64,000 nucleotides of DNA from Neorhizobium galegae (GCF_021391675.1 NZ_CP090095.1:2919501-2983500), one strand, 5' to 3'. Shown: positions 43,997-53,845, counted from the stretch's first letter. The notes: a model not told the origin generated them from the sequence alone. Numbers and translations are program-made.

Positions 43997-44410
43997 ATGA
44001 GCACCCTTTTTACGGGCGGATGCGCCTGCGGCGCACTTCGTTATGAAATCTCCGCCGAACCGGCGGTCATGGTCGATTGCCAGTGCCGCCAGTGCCAGCG
44101 CGAAAGCGGCACCGGCCACGCCTCCCACCTCACCTTCCCAAGCGCTGCCGTCAAGGTCGAGGGCAATGCGACCCATTGGGAGGCGACCGGCGACGGCGGG
44201 ACCGTCAAAAGGCGGGCCTTCTGCCCCACCTGCGGTTCGCCGGTCTACATGACGTTCCCAGCTATGCCGGATTACTTCGTCATCCGCGCCGGTAGCCTTG
44301 ACGATCCAAGCCTGTACAAGCCGCAATTCGTGACCTGGCACGCCGCCGGCCACGCCTGGGACCATCTCGATCCGGCCCTGCCGAAATTCGAGAATATGCC
44401 ACCGGCTTGA
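43997..44410 (+). CDS. GFA family protein, second copy
   Basis: This 137-residue protein has the full GFA zinc pattern: 'GGCACGALRYEI', 'DCQCRQCQRESGTGHASHL' and 'RAFCPTCGSPVYMTF'. Unlike the copy at 5281-5697, the last CxxC is intact. Enzyme activity is not shown by family alone. It lies 105 bases after the SRPBCC gene and may belong to that operon. Confidence 0.88.
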   Translation: MSTLFTGGCACGALRYEISAEPAVMVDCQCRQCQRESGTGHASHLTFPSAAVKVEGNATHWEATGDGGTVKRRAFCPTCGSPVYMTFPAMPDYFVIRAGSLDDPSLYKPQFVTWHAAGHAWDHLDPALPKFENMPPA

Positions 44411-44417
44411 AGAACCT

Positions 44418-46067
44418 TCACACCCGGGCGCAGAACACGTCGAGAGCATCGAGCTTCACCACGCCCTTTTCGAGCCGCGACACGAAGCCGGGCAGGTTAA
44501 CCGGCAGGCTTTCGCCGAACCGTTTCGGCAAGGTGAAGTTCTGCGGCTCGCGGGTCAGGTTGAAGACGAACAGCAGCGTCTCCCCGCCCTTCTCGCGCAC
44601 GAAGGCGAGCAGGTCCTGGTTGGTGTCGAGGAAGGTCATGTCGCCGTCGATGAGCGGCGGATGCGCCTTGCGGAAGGCGAGTGCCGCCCGGTAATGGTGC
44701 AGCACAGAATCCGGGAGCGCCTCCTGCGCATCGACGGCACGGCGCGCATGTTCGCCCGGAACCGGCAGCCAGGTCTTCGAACCCGTGGTGAAGCCCGCAT
44801 GTGGTTCGCTTGCCTCCCACACCATCGGCGTGCGGCATCCGTCGCGCCCCTTGAAGGCCGGCCAGAAGCGGATGCCGTAGGGGTCGCGCAAATCTTCGTA
44901 GGAAAGCTCCGCCTCGGTCAGTCCCAGTTCCTCGCCCTGATAAAGGCAGATCGAGCCGCGCAGCGTGGAAATCAGGATGGCCGACAGTTTTGCGACCCTA
45001 TCCTGTTCCTCCGCAGACTTGGTGAAGCGGGTCACATGGCGCACCACGTCATGGTTGGAAAAGGCCCAGCAAACCCAGCCATTGCTGACGGTATCGGCAA
45101 CCGTCGTCATCACCGTGCGGATATAGGCCGCATCGAAGGCAGGGCCTAGGAAATCGAAGGTGTAGCACATGTGCAGCTTGTCGTTGCCGGTCGTGTAGAG
45201 CGCCAGCGTCGAAAGTGAACGCGGCCCGTCTCCCACCTCGCCCACCGTCGCGCGCCCCTCGTAGCTGTCGAGCAGCGCTCTCAGCCGCTTCAGGAAGTCG
45301 ATATTTTCAGGCTGCGTCTTGTCATAAAGGTGGTTCTGCATGGAATAGGGATTGGTATCCGTCTCCATGCCCGCGCCGTCGGTGTCGTAGACCATCGGCG
45401 GATTGTTGCGCAGTTGCTTGTCGTGGAAATAGTAGTTGACCGTATCGAGCCGGAACCCGTGCACGCCGCGGTCGAGCCAGAAGCGCACCGTGTCCAGCAT
45501 GGCGTTCTGGACCTCGGGATTGTGGAAGTTGAGGTCCGGCTGGGCGATCAGGAAGTTATGCATGTAATATTGCTTGCGCACCCCGTCCCACTCCCAGCCC
45601 GGCCCGCCGAAGATCGACAGCCAGTTGGTGGGCGCCGTGCCGTCCGGTTTCGGGTCGGCCCAGACATACCAGTCGGCCTTGGGATTGGTGCGGCTGGATC
45701 GGCTTTCGACGAACCACGGATGCCGGTCGGACGTGTGGGAAATCACCTGGTCGATGATCACCTTCAGCCCCAGGCGCTCGGCCTCGGCCATCATCTCGTC
45801 GAAGTCGGTGAGCGTGCCGAACATCGGGTCGACATTGCAGTAGTCGGAGACGTCGTAGCCCATGTCGGCCATCGGCGAGGTGAAGAAAGGCGAGAGCCAG
45901 ATCGCATCGACACCGAGCGAGGCGACATGCGGCAGGCGTGCGGTAATGCCCTTGATGTCTCCGATCCCGTCGCCGTTCGTGTCCTGAAAGGAGCGCGGAT
46001 AGATCTGGTAGATCACCGCGCCGCGCCACCAGTTCGCATCGACTGCCTTCACCGCCTGTGTCGCCAT
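44418..46067 (-). CDS. aglA: Alpha-glucosidase, GH13 family
   Basis: This 549-residue cytoplasmic GH13 enzyme shows 'WWRGAVIYQIYPRSFQDTNGDGIGDIKGI', nucleophile Asp in 'HGFRLDTVNYYF', acid/base Glu in 'TVGEVGDG' and Asp in 'AFSNHDVVRH'. It is like rhizobial AglA, which cleaves sucrose, maltose, trehalose and other alpha-glucosides, but trehalose-6-phosphate or isomaltose preference cannot be excluded. The start at 46067 follows AAGGAGAG. The agl ABC transporter genes usually beside aglA are absent here. It diverges from the sugar-kinase gene. Confidence 0.82.
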   Translation of the reverse strand: MATQAVKAVDANWWRGAVIYQIYPRSFQDTNGDGIGDIKGITARLPHVASLGVDAIWLSPFFTSPMADMGYDVSDYCNVDPMFGTLTDFDEMMAEAERLGLKVIIDQVISHTSDRHPWFVESRSSRTNPKADWYVWADPKPDGTAPTNWLSIFGGPGWEWDGVRKQYYMHNFLIAQPDLNFHNPEVQNAMLDTVRFWLDRGVHGFRLDTVNYYFHDKQLRNNPPMVYDTDGAGMETDTNPYSMQNHLYDKTQPENIDFLKRLRALLDSYEGRATVGEVGDGPRSLSTLALYTTGNDKLHMCYTFDFLGPAFDAAYIRTVMTTVADTVSNGWVCWAFSNHDVVRHVTRFTKSAEEQDRVAKLSAILISTLRGSICLYQGEELGLTEAELSYEDLRDPYGIRFWPAFKGRDGCRTPMVWEASEPHAGFTTGSKTWLPVPGEHARRAVDAQEALPDSVLHHYRAALAFRKAHPPLIDGDMTFLDTNQDLLAFVREKGGETLLFVFNLTREPQNFTLPKRFGESLPVNLPGFVSRLEKGVVKLDALDVFCARV

Positions 46068-46216
46068 CGTCCGACTCTCCTTCCTCAAATGTTCCAGCCC
46101 AACCTAGTGCCCCCCGTTCAAAAGACAACGCATAAGCAGGGCTCTGCGAAGTTCCCGAACCACTCTCTTGCCACGGCTGAAACTTCGGCCTATGCGAGTT
46201 TCAAAATACGGGAGGG

Positions 46217-47137
46217 ATGCAATTGGGCGGACGGCTTCTTTCGATCGGCGAGTGCATGGTGGAGCTGTCGCAGGCGGGCGAAGGCCTGCTGCGCAAGGGC
46301 TTTGCCGGCGATACGTTCAACACCGCCTGGTATGCGCGCGCCTGCCTGCCGGCCGAATGGTCGGTGGATTATTTCACCGCCGTCGGCGACGATCCCCTGT
46401 CGAGCGAAATGCTGTCGATGATGCGGGATGCCGGCATCGGCACGAGCTTCATCCGCCGCATCGAAGGCAGGACGCCGGGCCTCTACCTGATCACGCTGAA
46501 GAACGGCGAACGCACTTTCAGCTACTGGCGCGACACCGCCGCCGCCAAAAAACTCGCCGACGATGCCGACCATCTGCGCGCGGCAATCGAAGCCGCCGAC
46601 ATCCTCTATTTCTCCGGCATCACTCTCGGCATCCTGGCACCCGAAGCGGTCGAAACGCTGCTGTCGGAACTGCGCCGCGCCAAGGCTTCCGGCAAGACGG
46701 TCGCCTTCGACCCGAACATCCGCCCCCGCCTCTGGCCGAACAGGGATTATATGCTCAAAACGATCGAGGCCGGCGCCCGCGCTGCCTCCCTCGTCCTGCC
46801 GAGCTTCGACGACGAAACCACCCATTTCGGCGATGCGACGGTGGCCGACACCATCGCCCGCTACCACGCGCTCGGCGTCGAAAACGTCGTGGTCAAGAAC
46901 GGCGCGGATGGCGCGACGCTGAGCTTCGCCGGCACCGCCACCGTCCACGTCCCCTCCGTCAGGGCAGACCAGCTCGTCGACACCACCAGCGCCGGCGACA
47001 GCTTTAACGGGGCCTTCCTCTCACGCCTCGTCCGCGGCACCCCGCCGGCGCAGGCAGCGGCCTATGGTGCCTCGGTCGCCTCGGTCGTCATCGGCCACCA
47101 CGGTGCGCTGATCAGCCCGGCGCTGCTGCCGGGGTAA
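46217..47137 (+). CDS. PfkB-family sugar kinase, 2-dehydro-3-deoxygluconokinase-like
   Basis: This 306-residue PfkB kinase shows 'LLSIGECMVELSQAGEGLLRKGFAGDTFNTAWYAR' (typical KdgK start) and the ATP-site signature 'DTTSAGDSFNGAFLSRL'. It likely phosphorylates KDG in the Entner-Doudoroff branch of uronate or sugar-acid breakdown. GGGAGGG sits almost against the ATG at 46217; a TTG at 46223 has better spacing (seven bases) and may be the real start. It diverges from the alpha-glucosidase gene. Confidence 0.85.
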   Translation: MQLGGRLLSIGECMVELSQAGEGLLRKGFAGDTFNTAWYARACLPAEWSVDYFTAVGDDPLSSEMLSMMRDAGIGTSFIRRIEGRTPGLYLITLKNGERTFSYWRDTAAAKKLADDADHLRAAIEAADILYFSGITLGILAPEAVETLLSELRRAKASGKTVAFDPNIRPRLWPNRDYMLKTIEAGARAASLVLPSFDDETTHFGDATVADTIARYHALGVENVVVKNGADGATLSFAGTATVHVPSVRADQLVDTTSAGDSFNGAFLSRLVRGTPPAQAAAYGASVASVVIGHHGALISPALLPG

Positions 47138-47161
47138 AACGCCACCGAACGTATCTGGACA

Positions 47162-47204
47162 CAACGGATAAGGGCGCCGGATCGATGCCCGTTGTCCGTT
47201 TGTT
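47162..47204 (+). terminator. Probable terminator after the sugar kinase gene
   Basis: An imperfect stem links the ACAACGGATAAGGGC side to GCCCGTTGTCCGT, followed by TTGTTT. The pairing has a few mismatches. Confidence 0.45.
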
Positions 47205-47288
47205 TCAGCGGCGCGTCATAAATCAATTCTCAGTCATTATCTGAAAGAGTGGGCGCGATTGATGATTGCACCCAACGAGGAACAGAAA

Positions 47289-47807
47289 ATGCGTATCGCG
47301 CTTGCCTTCCTGACCGTCCTGGCCCTCTCCCCGGCCGCACACTCCGCTCCGATCGATGCCCTGACCAAGGCCGAAACAAAGACCTATGAGGCATGGGGAA
47401 AGCTCGGCCTGACGGAGCGTCTGGTAACCTTCGTCACCGCGCCATCCACCGGCTACGGCATCTATCAGGAGAAGCAGTCCAGCATTTTCAAGCCGGGTGA
47501 AAAGGTCATCACCTATGTCGAACCGATCGGATTTGGGTGGAAAGAGCTTCCCCACGACATGTACGAACTCAACTTCGTATCGGACCTGAAGATCAAGGCG
47601 GCGAACGGCGACGTCATGCTCGACAAGAAGGCCTTCTCCACCAATGTTCTGCAGAGCCACAACGCCAACATGGAATTCTCCATGGATTTCACCCTGACGC
47701 TGACGGGTGCGCCGGCTGGCAAATATACCCTGACCTATACGATCCACGACATGAGCGGCGACCAGACCTCGACCTTCGATCAGGAGTTCACCATCGCCGC
47801 GGAATAG
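47289..47807 (+). CDS. Uncharacterised secreted protein
   Basis: I do not recognise this 172-residue protein. It has a signal peptide ('RIALAFLTVLALSPAAHSAPID') and a beta-rich mature part ('LTFTLTGAPAGKYTLTYTIHDMSGDQTSTFDQEFTI'-like tail), with 'ERLVTFVTAPSTGYGIYQEKQSSIFKPGEKVITYVEPIGFGW' in the middle, suggesting a small immunoglobulin-like periplasmic protein. The start at 47289 follows GAGG; a GTG/ATG earlier at 47259 would only add ten residues. It stands alone on the plus strand before the convergent OsmC gene. Confidence 0.75.
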   Translation: MRIALAFLTVLALSPAAHSAPIDALTKAETKTYEAWGKLGLTERLVTFVTAPSTGYGIYQEKQSSIFKPGEKVITYVEPIGFGWKELPHDMYELNFVSDLKIKAANGDVMLDKKAFSTNVLQSHNANMEFSMDFTLTLTGAPAGKYTLTYTIHDMSGDQTSTFDQEFTIAAE

Positions 47808-47839
47808 CGGCCCCGGCGCCGGTTGCCCTCGCTCGAGCG

Positions 47840-48247
47840 TCAGCCGGCGACCCGGAACGATACCGGAAACCCGCGCATTACCGAATTGGCGACCGTGCAG
47901 ACGCTTTTGGCACGTTCGATCAGGTCCCTCGTGTCGGCACCATCGCCCGAGGTGCAGATGATGTCGAGCTCCGCACCCACGGCAACCAGCGGCGTGCCAT
48001 CGAGCTGAAGGGTGACGCTGACCGCGATATCCTCGATATCGATGTTCATTTCGTGCGCCGCGTATCTCAGATCGTTGCAGAAACACCCGCCGATCGCCAG
48101 CGCCAGCAGCTGCCCGCCATTGAACCCGAGATTGCGCCCGCCGGCCTTGCCCTCCGGCCGGTCGACGACGATCGTATGGCTGCCGGCCCAGCCCAGCGCC
48201 GCCTCGGTACCGGCCACGTTGCGAAGCTCGACGGTCGACGAAATCAT
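47840..48247 (-). CDS. OsmC family peroxidase-like protein
   Basis: This 135-residue protein has the OsmC/Ohr fold: 'NGGQLLALAIGGCFCNDLRYAAHEMNIDIEDI' with a reactive Cys region and 'RAKSVCTVANSVMRGFPV' with the second Cys. OsmC/Ohr proteins reduce organic hydroperoxides using dihydrolipoyl thiols. The first motif has two close cysteines (GGCFC), so which one is catalytic is not clear. It is 13 kb from the broken ohrR and not obviously its target. Confidence 0.85.
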   Translation of the reverse strand: MISSTVELRNVAGTEAALGWAGSHTIVVDRPEGKAGGRNLGFNGGQLLALAIGGCFCNDLRYAAHEMNIDIEDIAVSVTLQLDGTPLVAVGAELDIICTSGDGADTRDLIERAKSVCTVANSVMRGFPVSFRVAG

Positions 48248-48263
48248 GGGCAGTCCTCCGCTT

Positions 48264-48692
48264 TCACGCCATGTCGGTGTGAATGAAATCCTCGCCCTTG
48301 TAGGCGATTTTCTGCCCTATGCTCGAAGCGCAGGCATAAGTGAAACAGTCGCCGAGATTGAGCTTGGCCTTGTGGCCGACGATCTTCCCGTAACGGACGG
48401 CAACGTCGCGCGACGCGATGCCGATCTCGGATGAGATCGCGATGTCTTCTGCCGCAAGCGCGCTTATGAACTCATCGACAGCATCGCCGGCGCCCTTGAC
48501 CATCTCCGTCGTCGGCCTTCTATCCTTGCCCAAAGCCTCTGCCTTGGCCCGAGCCAACGACAGGCTGGCTTCCATCCTGACGAGCGGAGACACGTAAAAC
48601 GGCCCTCCCGCATCATCGAGGCGCCGCATCTGCTCGTCGGCATCCTCTTCCGGTTTCAGAATGGCAACGATGACCGAGGCGTCGATAAACAT
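48264..48692 (-). CDS. vapC: VapC-type PIN-domain toxin
   Basis: This 142-residue protein has PIN-domain acidic residues in 'MFIDASVIVAILKPEEDAD', 'RMEASLSLARA' and 'LGDCFTYACASSIGQKIAYKGEDF'. VapC toxins are site-specific RNases, often cutting initiator tRNA or rRNA. It starts at the ATG at 48692, sharing one base with the vapB stop (TGATG). OsmC follows after 16 bases. Confidence 0.88.
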   Translation of the reverse strand: MFIDASVIVAILKPEEDADEQMRRLDDAGGPFYVSPLVRMEASLSLARAKAEALGKDRRPTTEMVKGAGDAVDEFISALAAEDIAISSEIGIASRDVAVRYGKIVGHKAKLNLGDCFTYACASSIGQKIAYKGEDFIHTDMA

Positions 48693-48937
48693 CAAAGATC
48701 GTCCCAGAGATCGTCAGCGAATGCCTTCTGGTCGAAGCCCGGATTGGGCGGTCCCAGCGCATCGGCCATGGCCCGCGCCTTCGCCAGCCGCTCCTTGACC
48801 GGCACCGTCGCCCTGACCCGCTCCAGCTCGTGGCGCAAGGCCTGGCGCAACGCTTCGGTCTTGGTGGGGACTTTCAAAAGCCCCTGCAGCTCGACGGTCA
48901 TATCGGCGATTTCCTCGTCACGAACGAAAAGCGGCAT
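48692..48937 (-). CDS. vapB: VapB-type antitoxin (Rv0623-like)
   Basis: This 81-residue protein matches the PSK/Rv0623-like VapB antitoxins: 'MPLFVRDEEIADMTVELQGLLKVPTKTEALRQALRHELER', with a C-terminal acidic 'FDQKAFADDLWDDL' that binds the toxin. It precedes vapC in the normal order. Two GATATC-centred palindromes in its upstream region (48940-48949 and 48962-48970) are likely operator half-sites. Confidence 0.88.
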   Translation of the reverse strand: MPLFVRDEEIADMTVELQGLLKVPTKTEALRQALRHELERVRATVPVKERLAKARAMADALGPPNPGFDQKAFADDLWDDL

Positions 48938-48939
48938 TT

Positions 48940-48970
48940 GAGATATCTCCCTTGCGGGAATTAGATATCA
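48940..48970 (-). promoter_or_regulatory. Likely VapB operator
   Basis: GAGATATCTC (48940-48949) is a perfect palindrome, with a second AGATATC at 48963-48969, 23 bases on. They cover the vapB ribosome-binding region, as expected for VapBC autorepression. Confidence 0.5.
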
Positions 48971-49113
48971 CTTTCCGGAGCTCGCGGCAATTCAACCCTG
49001 AAGCCCTCGACACGCCCCCTTCATCAGCCTGTAACAAACTTTTCCGATAGAGGGCCGACAACGCTCCGTCACGCGCGAGTCGTGGACGGATCGGCAACCG
49101 GGTTCGACCTTCC

Positions 49114-50175
49114 ATGACAAGAATAACCATCGTGACGGATGCCTGGTACCCTCAGGTGAACGGCGTCGTCCGTTCGATCGAGAATACCAATCGGGAACTT
49201 GCCCAGATGGGCGTCGACGTGACGATGGTGACGCCGCAGGATTTCACCAGCGTTCCCTGCCCCACCTATCCGGAAATCCGTCTCTCGGTCGCCACCTACT
49301 GGCAGATCGCCAGCGCCATCCAGGCGTCGATGCCGACCGCCGTGCATATCGCAACCGAAGGTCCGCTTGGGCTGCTTGCCCGCCGCTGGTGCCTCAAGAA
49401 CAACATCCCCTTCTCGACCAGCTATCACACCCGTTTTCCGGAATATGTGTCGGCGCGCTTCCCCATCCCGGTCCGCTGGCTGCATGGCTTCGTGCGCTGG
49501 TTCCACAATGCCGGCAACGGCTGCATGGTCGCGACCGCCAGTCTCGAGCGCGAACTGTCCAAGCTCGGCCTCAAAAACCTGCTGCGCTGGAGCCGCGGCA
49601 TCGACCAGACCATGTTCCACCCGATGGATCTCGACGAGCGGCCCTTCGATCTGCCGCGCCCGATCTTCATGACCGTCGGCCGCGTCGCGGTGGAAAAGAA
49701 CCTGCCCGCCTTCCTCGATCTCGACCTGCCCGGCTCCAAGGTCGTGGTCGGCGACGGCCCGGCGCGCGCCGACCTGCAGAAGCGGTATCCGAACGTGCTC
49801 TTCACCGGCATGAAGACCGGCGAGGATCTTGCCCGCGCCTATGCCCAGGCCGACGTCTTCGTTTTCCCGTCGAAGACCGACACGTTCGGCAACACGATCC
49901 TCGAGGCGCTGGCAAGCGGCGTCCCGGTCGCCGCCTACCCCGTCACCGGTCCGATCGACATCATCGAGGAGGGTTCCGGCGCCGGCGCACTCAACGAGGA
50001 TCTTCGCGTGGCCTGCCTTGCCGCGCTGAACTGCTCGCGCGAAGATGCCCGGACGCTTGCCCGTAACTTCACGTGGGAAGCCGCGTCGAAGCAGTTTTTG
50101 AACAATGTGATGATCGCGCAAGGGCGGCCGAAGCTGGCCGCGCCACGGGGTGGAATTCGGCCTTCGACGGTATGA
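49114..50175 (+). CDS. Glycosyltransferase family 4 protein
   Basis: This 353-residue enzyme has a GT-B fold: N-terminal 'RITIVTDAWYPQVNGVVRSIENTNRELAQMG' and C-terminal 'GRVAVEKNLPAFLDLD', 'VVVGDGPARADLQKRYPNVLFTGMKTGEDLARAYAQADVFVFPSKTDTFGNTILEALASGVPVAAYP', with the ExxxxxxxE nucleotide-sugar motif ('DTFGNTILEAL'). It looks like the rhizobial enzymes that make glucuronosyl or galactosyl diacylglycerol under phosphate limitation, but that activity is inferred and a surface-glycan role is possible. It has no glycan cluster around it. The upstream CTGTAAC at 49029 is too weak to call a Pho box. Confidence 0.85.
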   Translation: MTRITIVTDAWYPQVNGVVRSIENTNRELAQMGVDVTMVTPQDFTSVPCPTYPEIRLSVATYWQIASAIQASMPTAVHIATEGPLGLLARRWCLKNNIPFSTSYHTRFPEYVSARFPIPVRWLHGFVRWFHNAGNGCMVATASLERELSKLGLKNLLRWSRGIDQTMFHPMDLDERPFDLPRPIFMTVGRVAVEKNLPAFLDLDLPGSKVVVGDGPARADLQKRYPNVLFTGMKTGEDLARAYAQADVFVFPSKTDTFGNTILEALASGVPVAAYPVTGPIDIIEEGSGAGALNEDLRVACLAALNCSREDARTLARNFTWEAASKQFLNNVMIAQGRPKLAAPRGGIRPSTV

Positions 50176-50181
50176 TATCAA

Positions 50182-50374
50182 CCCCTCATCCGCCCTGCCG
50201 GGCACCTTCTCCCCGTTATGACGGGGAGAAGGAAACGATGCCGCACCGTTTCCGCCAACCTCATCGCTGCAAAAGGTGGCCGCACTCCGATGGAGCGATT
50301 TGAAGTGAGCGCTTGCGGCTTGCGTCCTTCTCCCCGTCAAAACGGGGAGAAGGTGGCGGCAGCCGGATGAGGGG
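50182..50374. repeat. Inverted pair of rhizobial palindromic repeats (pair C)
   Basis: Arms at about 50182-50249 and 50315-50374 are inverted. Each has the CTTCTCCCCG/CGGGGAGAAG hairpin plus GGATGAGGGG (or its complement), and they are closely related to the DUF559-cassette repeats. Between them are 65 bases without a gene, so this pair is an empty version of that arrangement. Confidence 0.8.
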
Positions 50375-50418
50375 CAGACCCGAGACGGGAGCTAAATGAA
50401 ACCCAGTCCCCAGAAACC

Positions 50419-51846
50419 CTACCGCTTCTTCTTGCGCCCCTCGAACGGATTTTCACCCGCCTTGAAATGCATGCGGATCGGCACGCCCGGAATATCGAAA
50501 TCGGCGCGCAAACCATTGATCAGGTAGCGCACATAACTTTCCGGCAGCGCGTCGGGCCTGGTGCAGGACACCATGAAGGCCGGCGGGCGGGCCTTCACCT
50601 GGGTCATGTACTTGAGCTTCAGGCGGCGTCCGGAGACGGCCGGTGGCGGATGCTGGGTCTGCACGCCGTCGAGCCAGCGGTTGAGCCTGGCGGTCGAGAT
50701 GCGCTTGTTCCACACCTTGTCGGTGTCGATGATGCTCTGCATCAGCTTGTCGAGCCCGTAGCCCGTCTGGCCGGAAATCGGCACGGCGCGCAAGCCCCGC
50801 GCCTGCGGCAGCAGCCGCTCGGTCTTTTCGCGCAGGTCCGCGAGCACCGCCTGCGTGTCCTCGACGAGATCCCACTTGTTGAAGGCGAGCACCGCGGCCC
50901 GGCCTTCACGCAGCACCAGGTCGACGAGCTGCAGGTCCTGCTTCTCGAACGGAATGGTCGCGTCGAAGACGATCACCACCGTCTCGGCGAACCGGATCGA
51001 GCGCAGCGCATCCGCGACCGAGAGCTTTTCGAGCTTCTCCTGGACGCGCGCCTTCTTGCGCATGCCGGCGGTGTCGAACATCTTGATGGTGCGGCCGCGC
51101 CATTCCCATTCGACAGAGATACTGTCGCGGGTAATGCCCGCTTCCGGGCCGGTCAGCAGCCGATCTTCGCCGAGAAACCGGTTGATCAGCGTCGACTTTC
51201 CGGCATTCGGTCGGCCGATGATGGCGACGCGCAGCGGCTTGGTCTCGTCGTATTCCGGTTCGACCTCTTCGTCGGCGTCACCGGCAAAATCGGAATCGCG
51301 GACGTCGATATTGGTCTCCGCCTCGTCGTCGGCCTCCGGAAACGCCCGTTCCTCGCCGAGCGCCTCGACGATCGCATCGCGCAGGTCGATCATGCCCTGG
51401 CCGTGCTCGGCCGAGATCGGCACCGGTTCGCCCAAGCCCAGCGTATAGGCGTCGTAGAAACCGGCATCGGAGCCGCGCGCTTCCGACTTGTTGGCGACCA
51501 GCACGACCGGCTTGCCGCTGCGGCGCAAGAGCTCGCCGAACGTCTTGTCGAGCGGCGTCAGGCCGAACTTGGCGTCGACCACGAACAGCGTCAGGTCGGC
51601 GTCATCGACCGCGGCCTCGGTCTGGGCGCGCATGCGGCCTTCGAGCGTCTCCGGCCCGGCCTCTTCGAGGCCGGCGGTATCGATGATCGTGAATTTCAGG
51701 TCGATGAGCTTCGCGTCGCCCGGACGGCGGTCGCGGGTGACGCCCGGCGTGTCGTCGACAAGCGCCAGCTTCTTTCCAACCAGGCGATTGAAAAGCGTGG
51801 ACTTGCCGACATTCGGGCGTCCGACGATGGCGACGGTGAAGCTCAT
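50419..51846 (-). CDS. der: Ribosome assembly GTPase Der (EngA)
   Basis: This 475-residue protein has two tandem GTPase domains, each with a G1 P-loop ('[14 protein letters not shown]' and '[14 protein letters not shown]'), followed by a KH-like C-terminal domain ('[31 protein letters not shown]'). Der is essential for 50S subunit maturation. An acidic linker of about 25 residues ('[33 protein letters not shown]') joins the two GTPases. The TPR-domain gene lies 32 bases upstream on the same strand. Confidence 0.97.
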   Translation of the reverse strand: MSFTVAIVGRPNVGKSTLFNRLVGKKLALVDDTPGVTRDRRPGDAKLIDLKFTIIDTAGLEEAGPETLEGRMRAQTEAAVDDADLTLFVVDAKFGLTPLDKTFGELLRRSGKPVVLVANKSEARGSDAGFYDAYTLGLGEPVPISAEHGQGMIDLRDAIVEALGEERAFPEADDEAETNIDVRDSDFAGDADEEVEPEYDETKPLRVAIIGRPNAGKSTLINRFLGEDRLLTGPEAGITRDSISVEWEWRGRTIKMFDTAGMRKKARVQEKLEKLSVADALRSIRFAETVVIVFDATIPFEKQDLQLVDLVLREGRAAVLAFNKWDLVEDTQAVLADLREKTERLLPQARGLRAVPISGQTGYGLDKLMQSIIDTDKVWNKRISTARLNRWLDGVQTQHPPPAVSGRRLKLKYMTQVKARPPAFMVSCTRPDALPESYVRYLINGLRADFDIPGVPIRMHFKAGENPFEGRKKKR

Positions 51847-51878
51847 TCTCTTATCCTTAAAGCCCTGAGCGAAAACCG

Positions 51879-52550
51879 TCAGGGCGCCTTGCCGGAGGAG
51901 GCGATGTTGTCGAGCATGATCTGCGCGCGGTTGGCAACGTTGCGCGGCGCGGAGGCATCATTGGCAATCTGCTGGAACCATTCCTTGGCTTGCGCGAAGT
52001 TGCCGGCCTTGTAGGCGGCAAGACCAAGCGCCTCGCGGGCGGAATTGGCAAGCGGGTTGGCGGGCACCGCCATCGGCTGCACTTCGGCGGCCACCTGTTC
52101 ATAGGTGCCGTTGTCGATCAGCAGCCATGCGGCGCGCATCCTGGCAAGGTCGCGCATCGACTGCGGCGCTGCGTTGTCCTTGCCGACTGCCGAGAAGGTG
52201 GCGATCGCCCCGGCCGTGTCGCCCTTCGACTGCTGCACCGAACCGGCGCGCAGCTTGGCGAGCACGGGATAGGCGCCGGTGCCGTCCTTTTCGAGCGCTG
52301 CGAAGGCGGAGAGCGCCTCGTCGCTCTTGTTTTCCGAGGCAAGCTTCAGGGCTGCGAGAAAACGGTCGCCGGACTGCGAGGAATTATGCGTGTCCCAGTA
52401 TTCGTAACCGCGATAGCCGGCCGTTCCGACGACGATCAGCACGGCCACACCGATCACGACCCTGCCGTAACGCTGCCATGCACCCCTGAACTGATCGGAG
52501 CGAAGTTCCTCGTTCACTTCGCGAATAAAACTGTCGTCGTCCTGCGCCAT
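51879..52550 (-). CDS. Membrane-anchored TPR protein (YfgM-like)
   Basis: This 223-residue protein has a cytoplasmic N-terminus ('[26 protein letters not shown]'), one membrane segment ('[22 protein letters not shown]', about residues 31-52) and a periplasmic TPR-like helical domain ('[27 protein letters not shown]', '[27 protein letters not shown]'-like repeats). It matches the TPR family of YfgM, an ancillary SecYEG protein, usually encoded just before der, as here. The start at 52550 follows GGAGAC. Confidence 0.88.
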   Translation of the reverse strand: MAQDDDSFIREVNEELRSDQFRGAWQRYGRVVIGVAVLIVVGTAGYRGYEYWDTHNSSQSGDRFLAALKLASENKSDEALSAFAALEKDGTGAYPVLAKLRAGSVQQSKGDTAGAIATFSAVGKDNAAPQSMRDLARMRAAWLLIDNGTYEQVAAEVQPMAVPANPLANSAREALGLAAYKAGNFAQAKEWFQQIANDASAPRNVANRAQIMLDNIASSGKAP

Positions 52551-52816
52551 CAAAGTCTCCGGCCCAACCGGCCCATCATGCGGAAAAGCGCCTTCTAGCC
52601 TATTTTCCCGGAGATGTAAGGCCCCCCTTAACGCCTGTCGCGCAAAAGTGGCCGCCGGTTTTGCAAAGGCGGCAAGCGCAAAGCGAAAAACACCCGCCCG
52701 GGAGCGCCCGTTGGCGGCGTTTCGGCAGGAATCCGCACTTAAACCCAACCGCTCAAAGCTTTGCCTTATTCAGCGGCCACAAAGCCGGCTGCCCTCCGCC
52801 ATGATTCAGGTGCCCG

Positions 52817-53815
52817 ATGCGTTCGCTTGCCCTTCCCCTCGTCCTCTGTCTTCTCGCCGCGCCCTTCGCAGCCAATGCCGCCGACAATACCGCTGGCAAG
52901 CCGAAACAGCTGGTGATGGTCTCCTTCGACGGCGCCGGCGCCAACAATCTCTGGCAGCGCAGCCGCGATCTCGCCCTGCGCACCAATGCCCATTTCACCT
53001 ATTTCCTCTCCTGCACGCTGGTTATCGAGCGCGCCAATGCCAAAAGCTATCAGGGGCCGAACGAGAAGCCCGGCAAATCGAATATCGGCTTTGCCCAGAC
53101 GGCTGCCGAGGCCCGCGAAAGACTTGGCCACGTCTGGCAGGCGCATCTCGAAGGCCACGATATTTCCAGCCACACCTGCGGTCATTTCGACGGCAAGGAC
53201 TGGACGGCGGCCGATTGGACCGCCGAGTTCAGCACCTTCCACGACGTGTTGACCGATGCCTGGAAGACATCAGGCGCCGGATCGGAGGAACCTCCAGGCT
53301 GGAGGAATTTCGTCGCGACCGGGATCACCGGTTTCCGCGCTCCCTATTTTTCCATCAGTCCCGGCCTGGTCGAAGCCGAAAGACGGGCCGGCATCCGCTA
53401 TGACGCCAGCCTCGTCAGCAAGGGGCCGATGATGCCGGAGGAAAAAGGCGGCCTGATCCGCTTCGGACTGCCGCTTATCCCGGAAGGTCCGGCGGGTCGG
53501 CCGATCATCGCCATGGACTACAACCTCTTCATCCGCCATTCCGGCGGCATCGACAATCCGAGCAGTTCCGCCGAATTCGAGGAACGCGCCTACTCCGCCT
53601 TCAAGGCCGCCTTCGACAAGGAGTATGACGGCGACCGCATCCCCCTCCAGATCGGCCTGCATTTCGTCGAAATGAACGGCGGCGCCTATTGGCGGGCAAT
53701 GGAACGGCTGGTGACCGAGGTCTGCGGGAGAGAGGACGTCGCCTGCGTGAGTTATTCGGAGGCGATCAGGCTGATCCGCGAACGGGAAAAGCCACGGGTG
53801 GCGTCGGGGCTGTAG
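52817..53815 (+). CDS. Secreted polysaccharide deacetylase-like protein
   Basis: This 332-residue protein has a signal peptide ('LALPLVLCLLAAPFAANAADN') and a NodB-like deacetylase fold: 'VMVSFDGAGANNLW' for the first motif, metal His residues in 'DISSHTCGHFDG' and 'GFRAPYFS' for motif 3. The usual first motif TFDDG reads SFDGAG, so one acidic residue is displaced. Substrates could be peptidoglycan or another N-acetylated polymer; activity is not certain. It is divergent from the YfgM-like gene. Confidence 0.85.
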   Translation: MRSLALPLVLCLLAAPFAANAADNTAGKPKQLVMVSFDGAGANNLWQRSRDLALRTNAHFTYFLSCTLVIERANAKSYQGPNEKPGKSNIGFAQTAAEARERLGHVWQAHLEGHDISSHTCGHFDGKDWTAADWTAEFSTFHDVLTDAWKTSGAGSEEPPGWRNFVATGITGFRAPYFSISPGLVEAERRAGIRYDASLVSKGPMMPEEKGGLIRFGLPLIPEGPAGRPIIAMDYNLFIRHSGGIDNPSSSAEFEERAYSAFKAAFDKEYDGDRIPLQIGLHFVEMNGGAYWRAMERLVTEVCGREDVACVSYSEAIRLIREREKPRVASGL

Positions 53816-53845
53816 GGTTTCGATTGGCCTGAGAGTTTGGGCGTA

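Noticed and set aside
49029..49046. A Pho box before the GT4 glycosyltransferase
   Set aside because: Only the first half-site (CTGTAAC) is close to CTGTCAT; the second half matches poorly.
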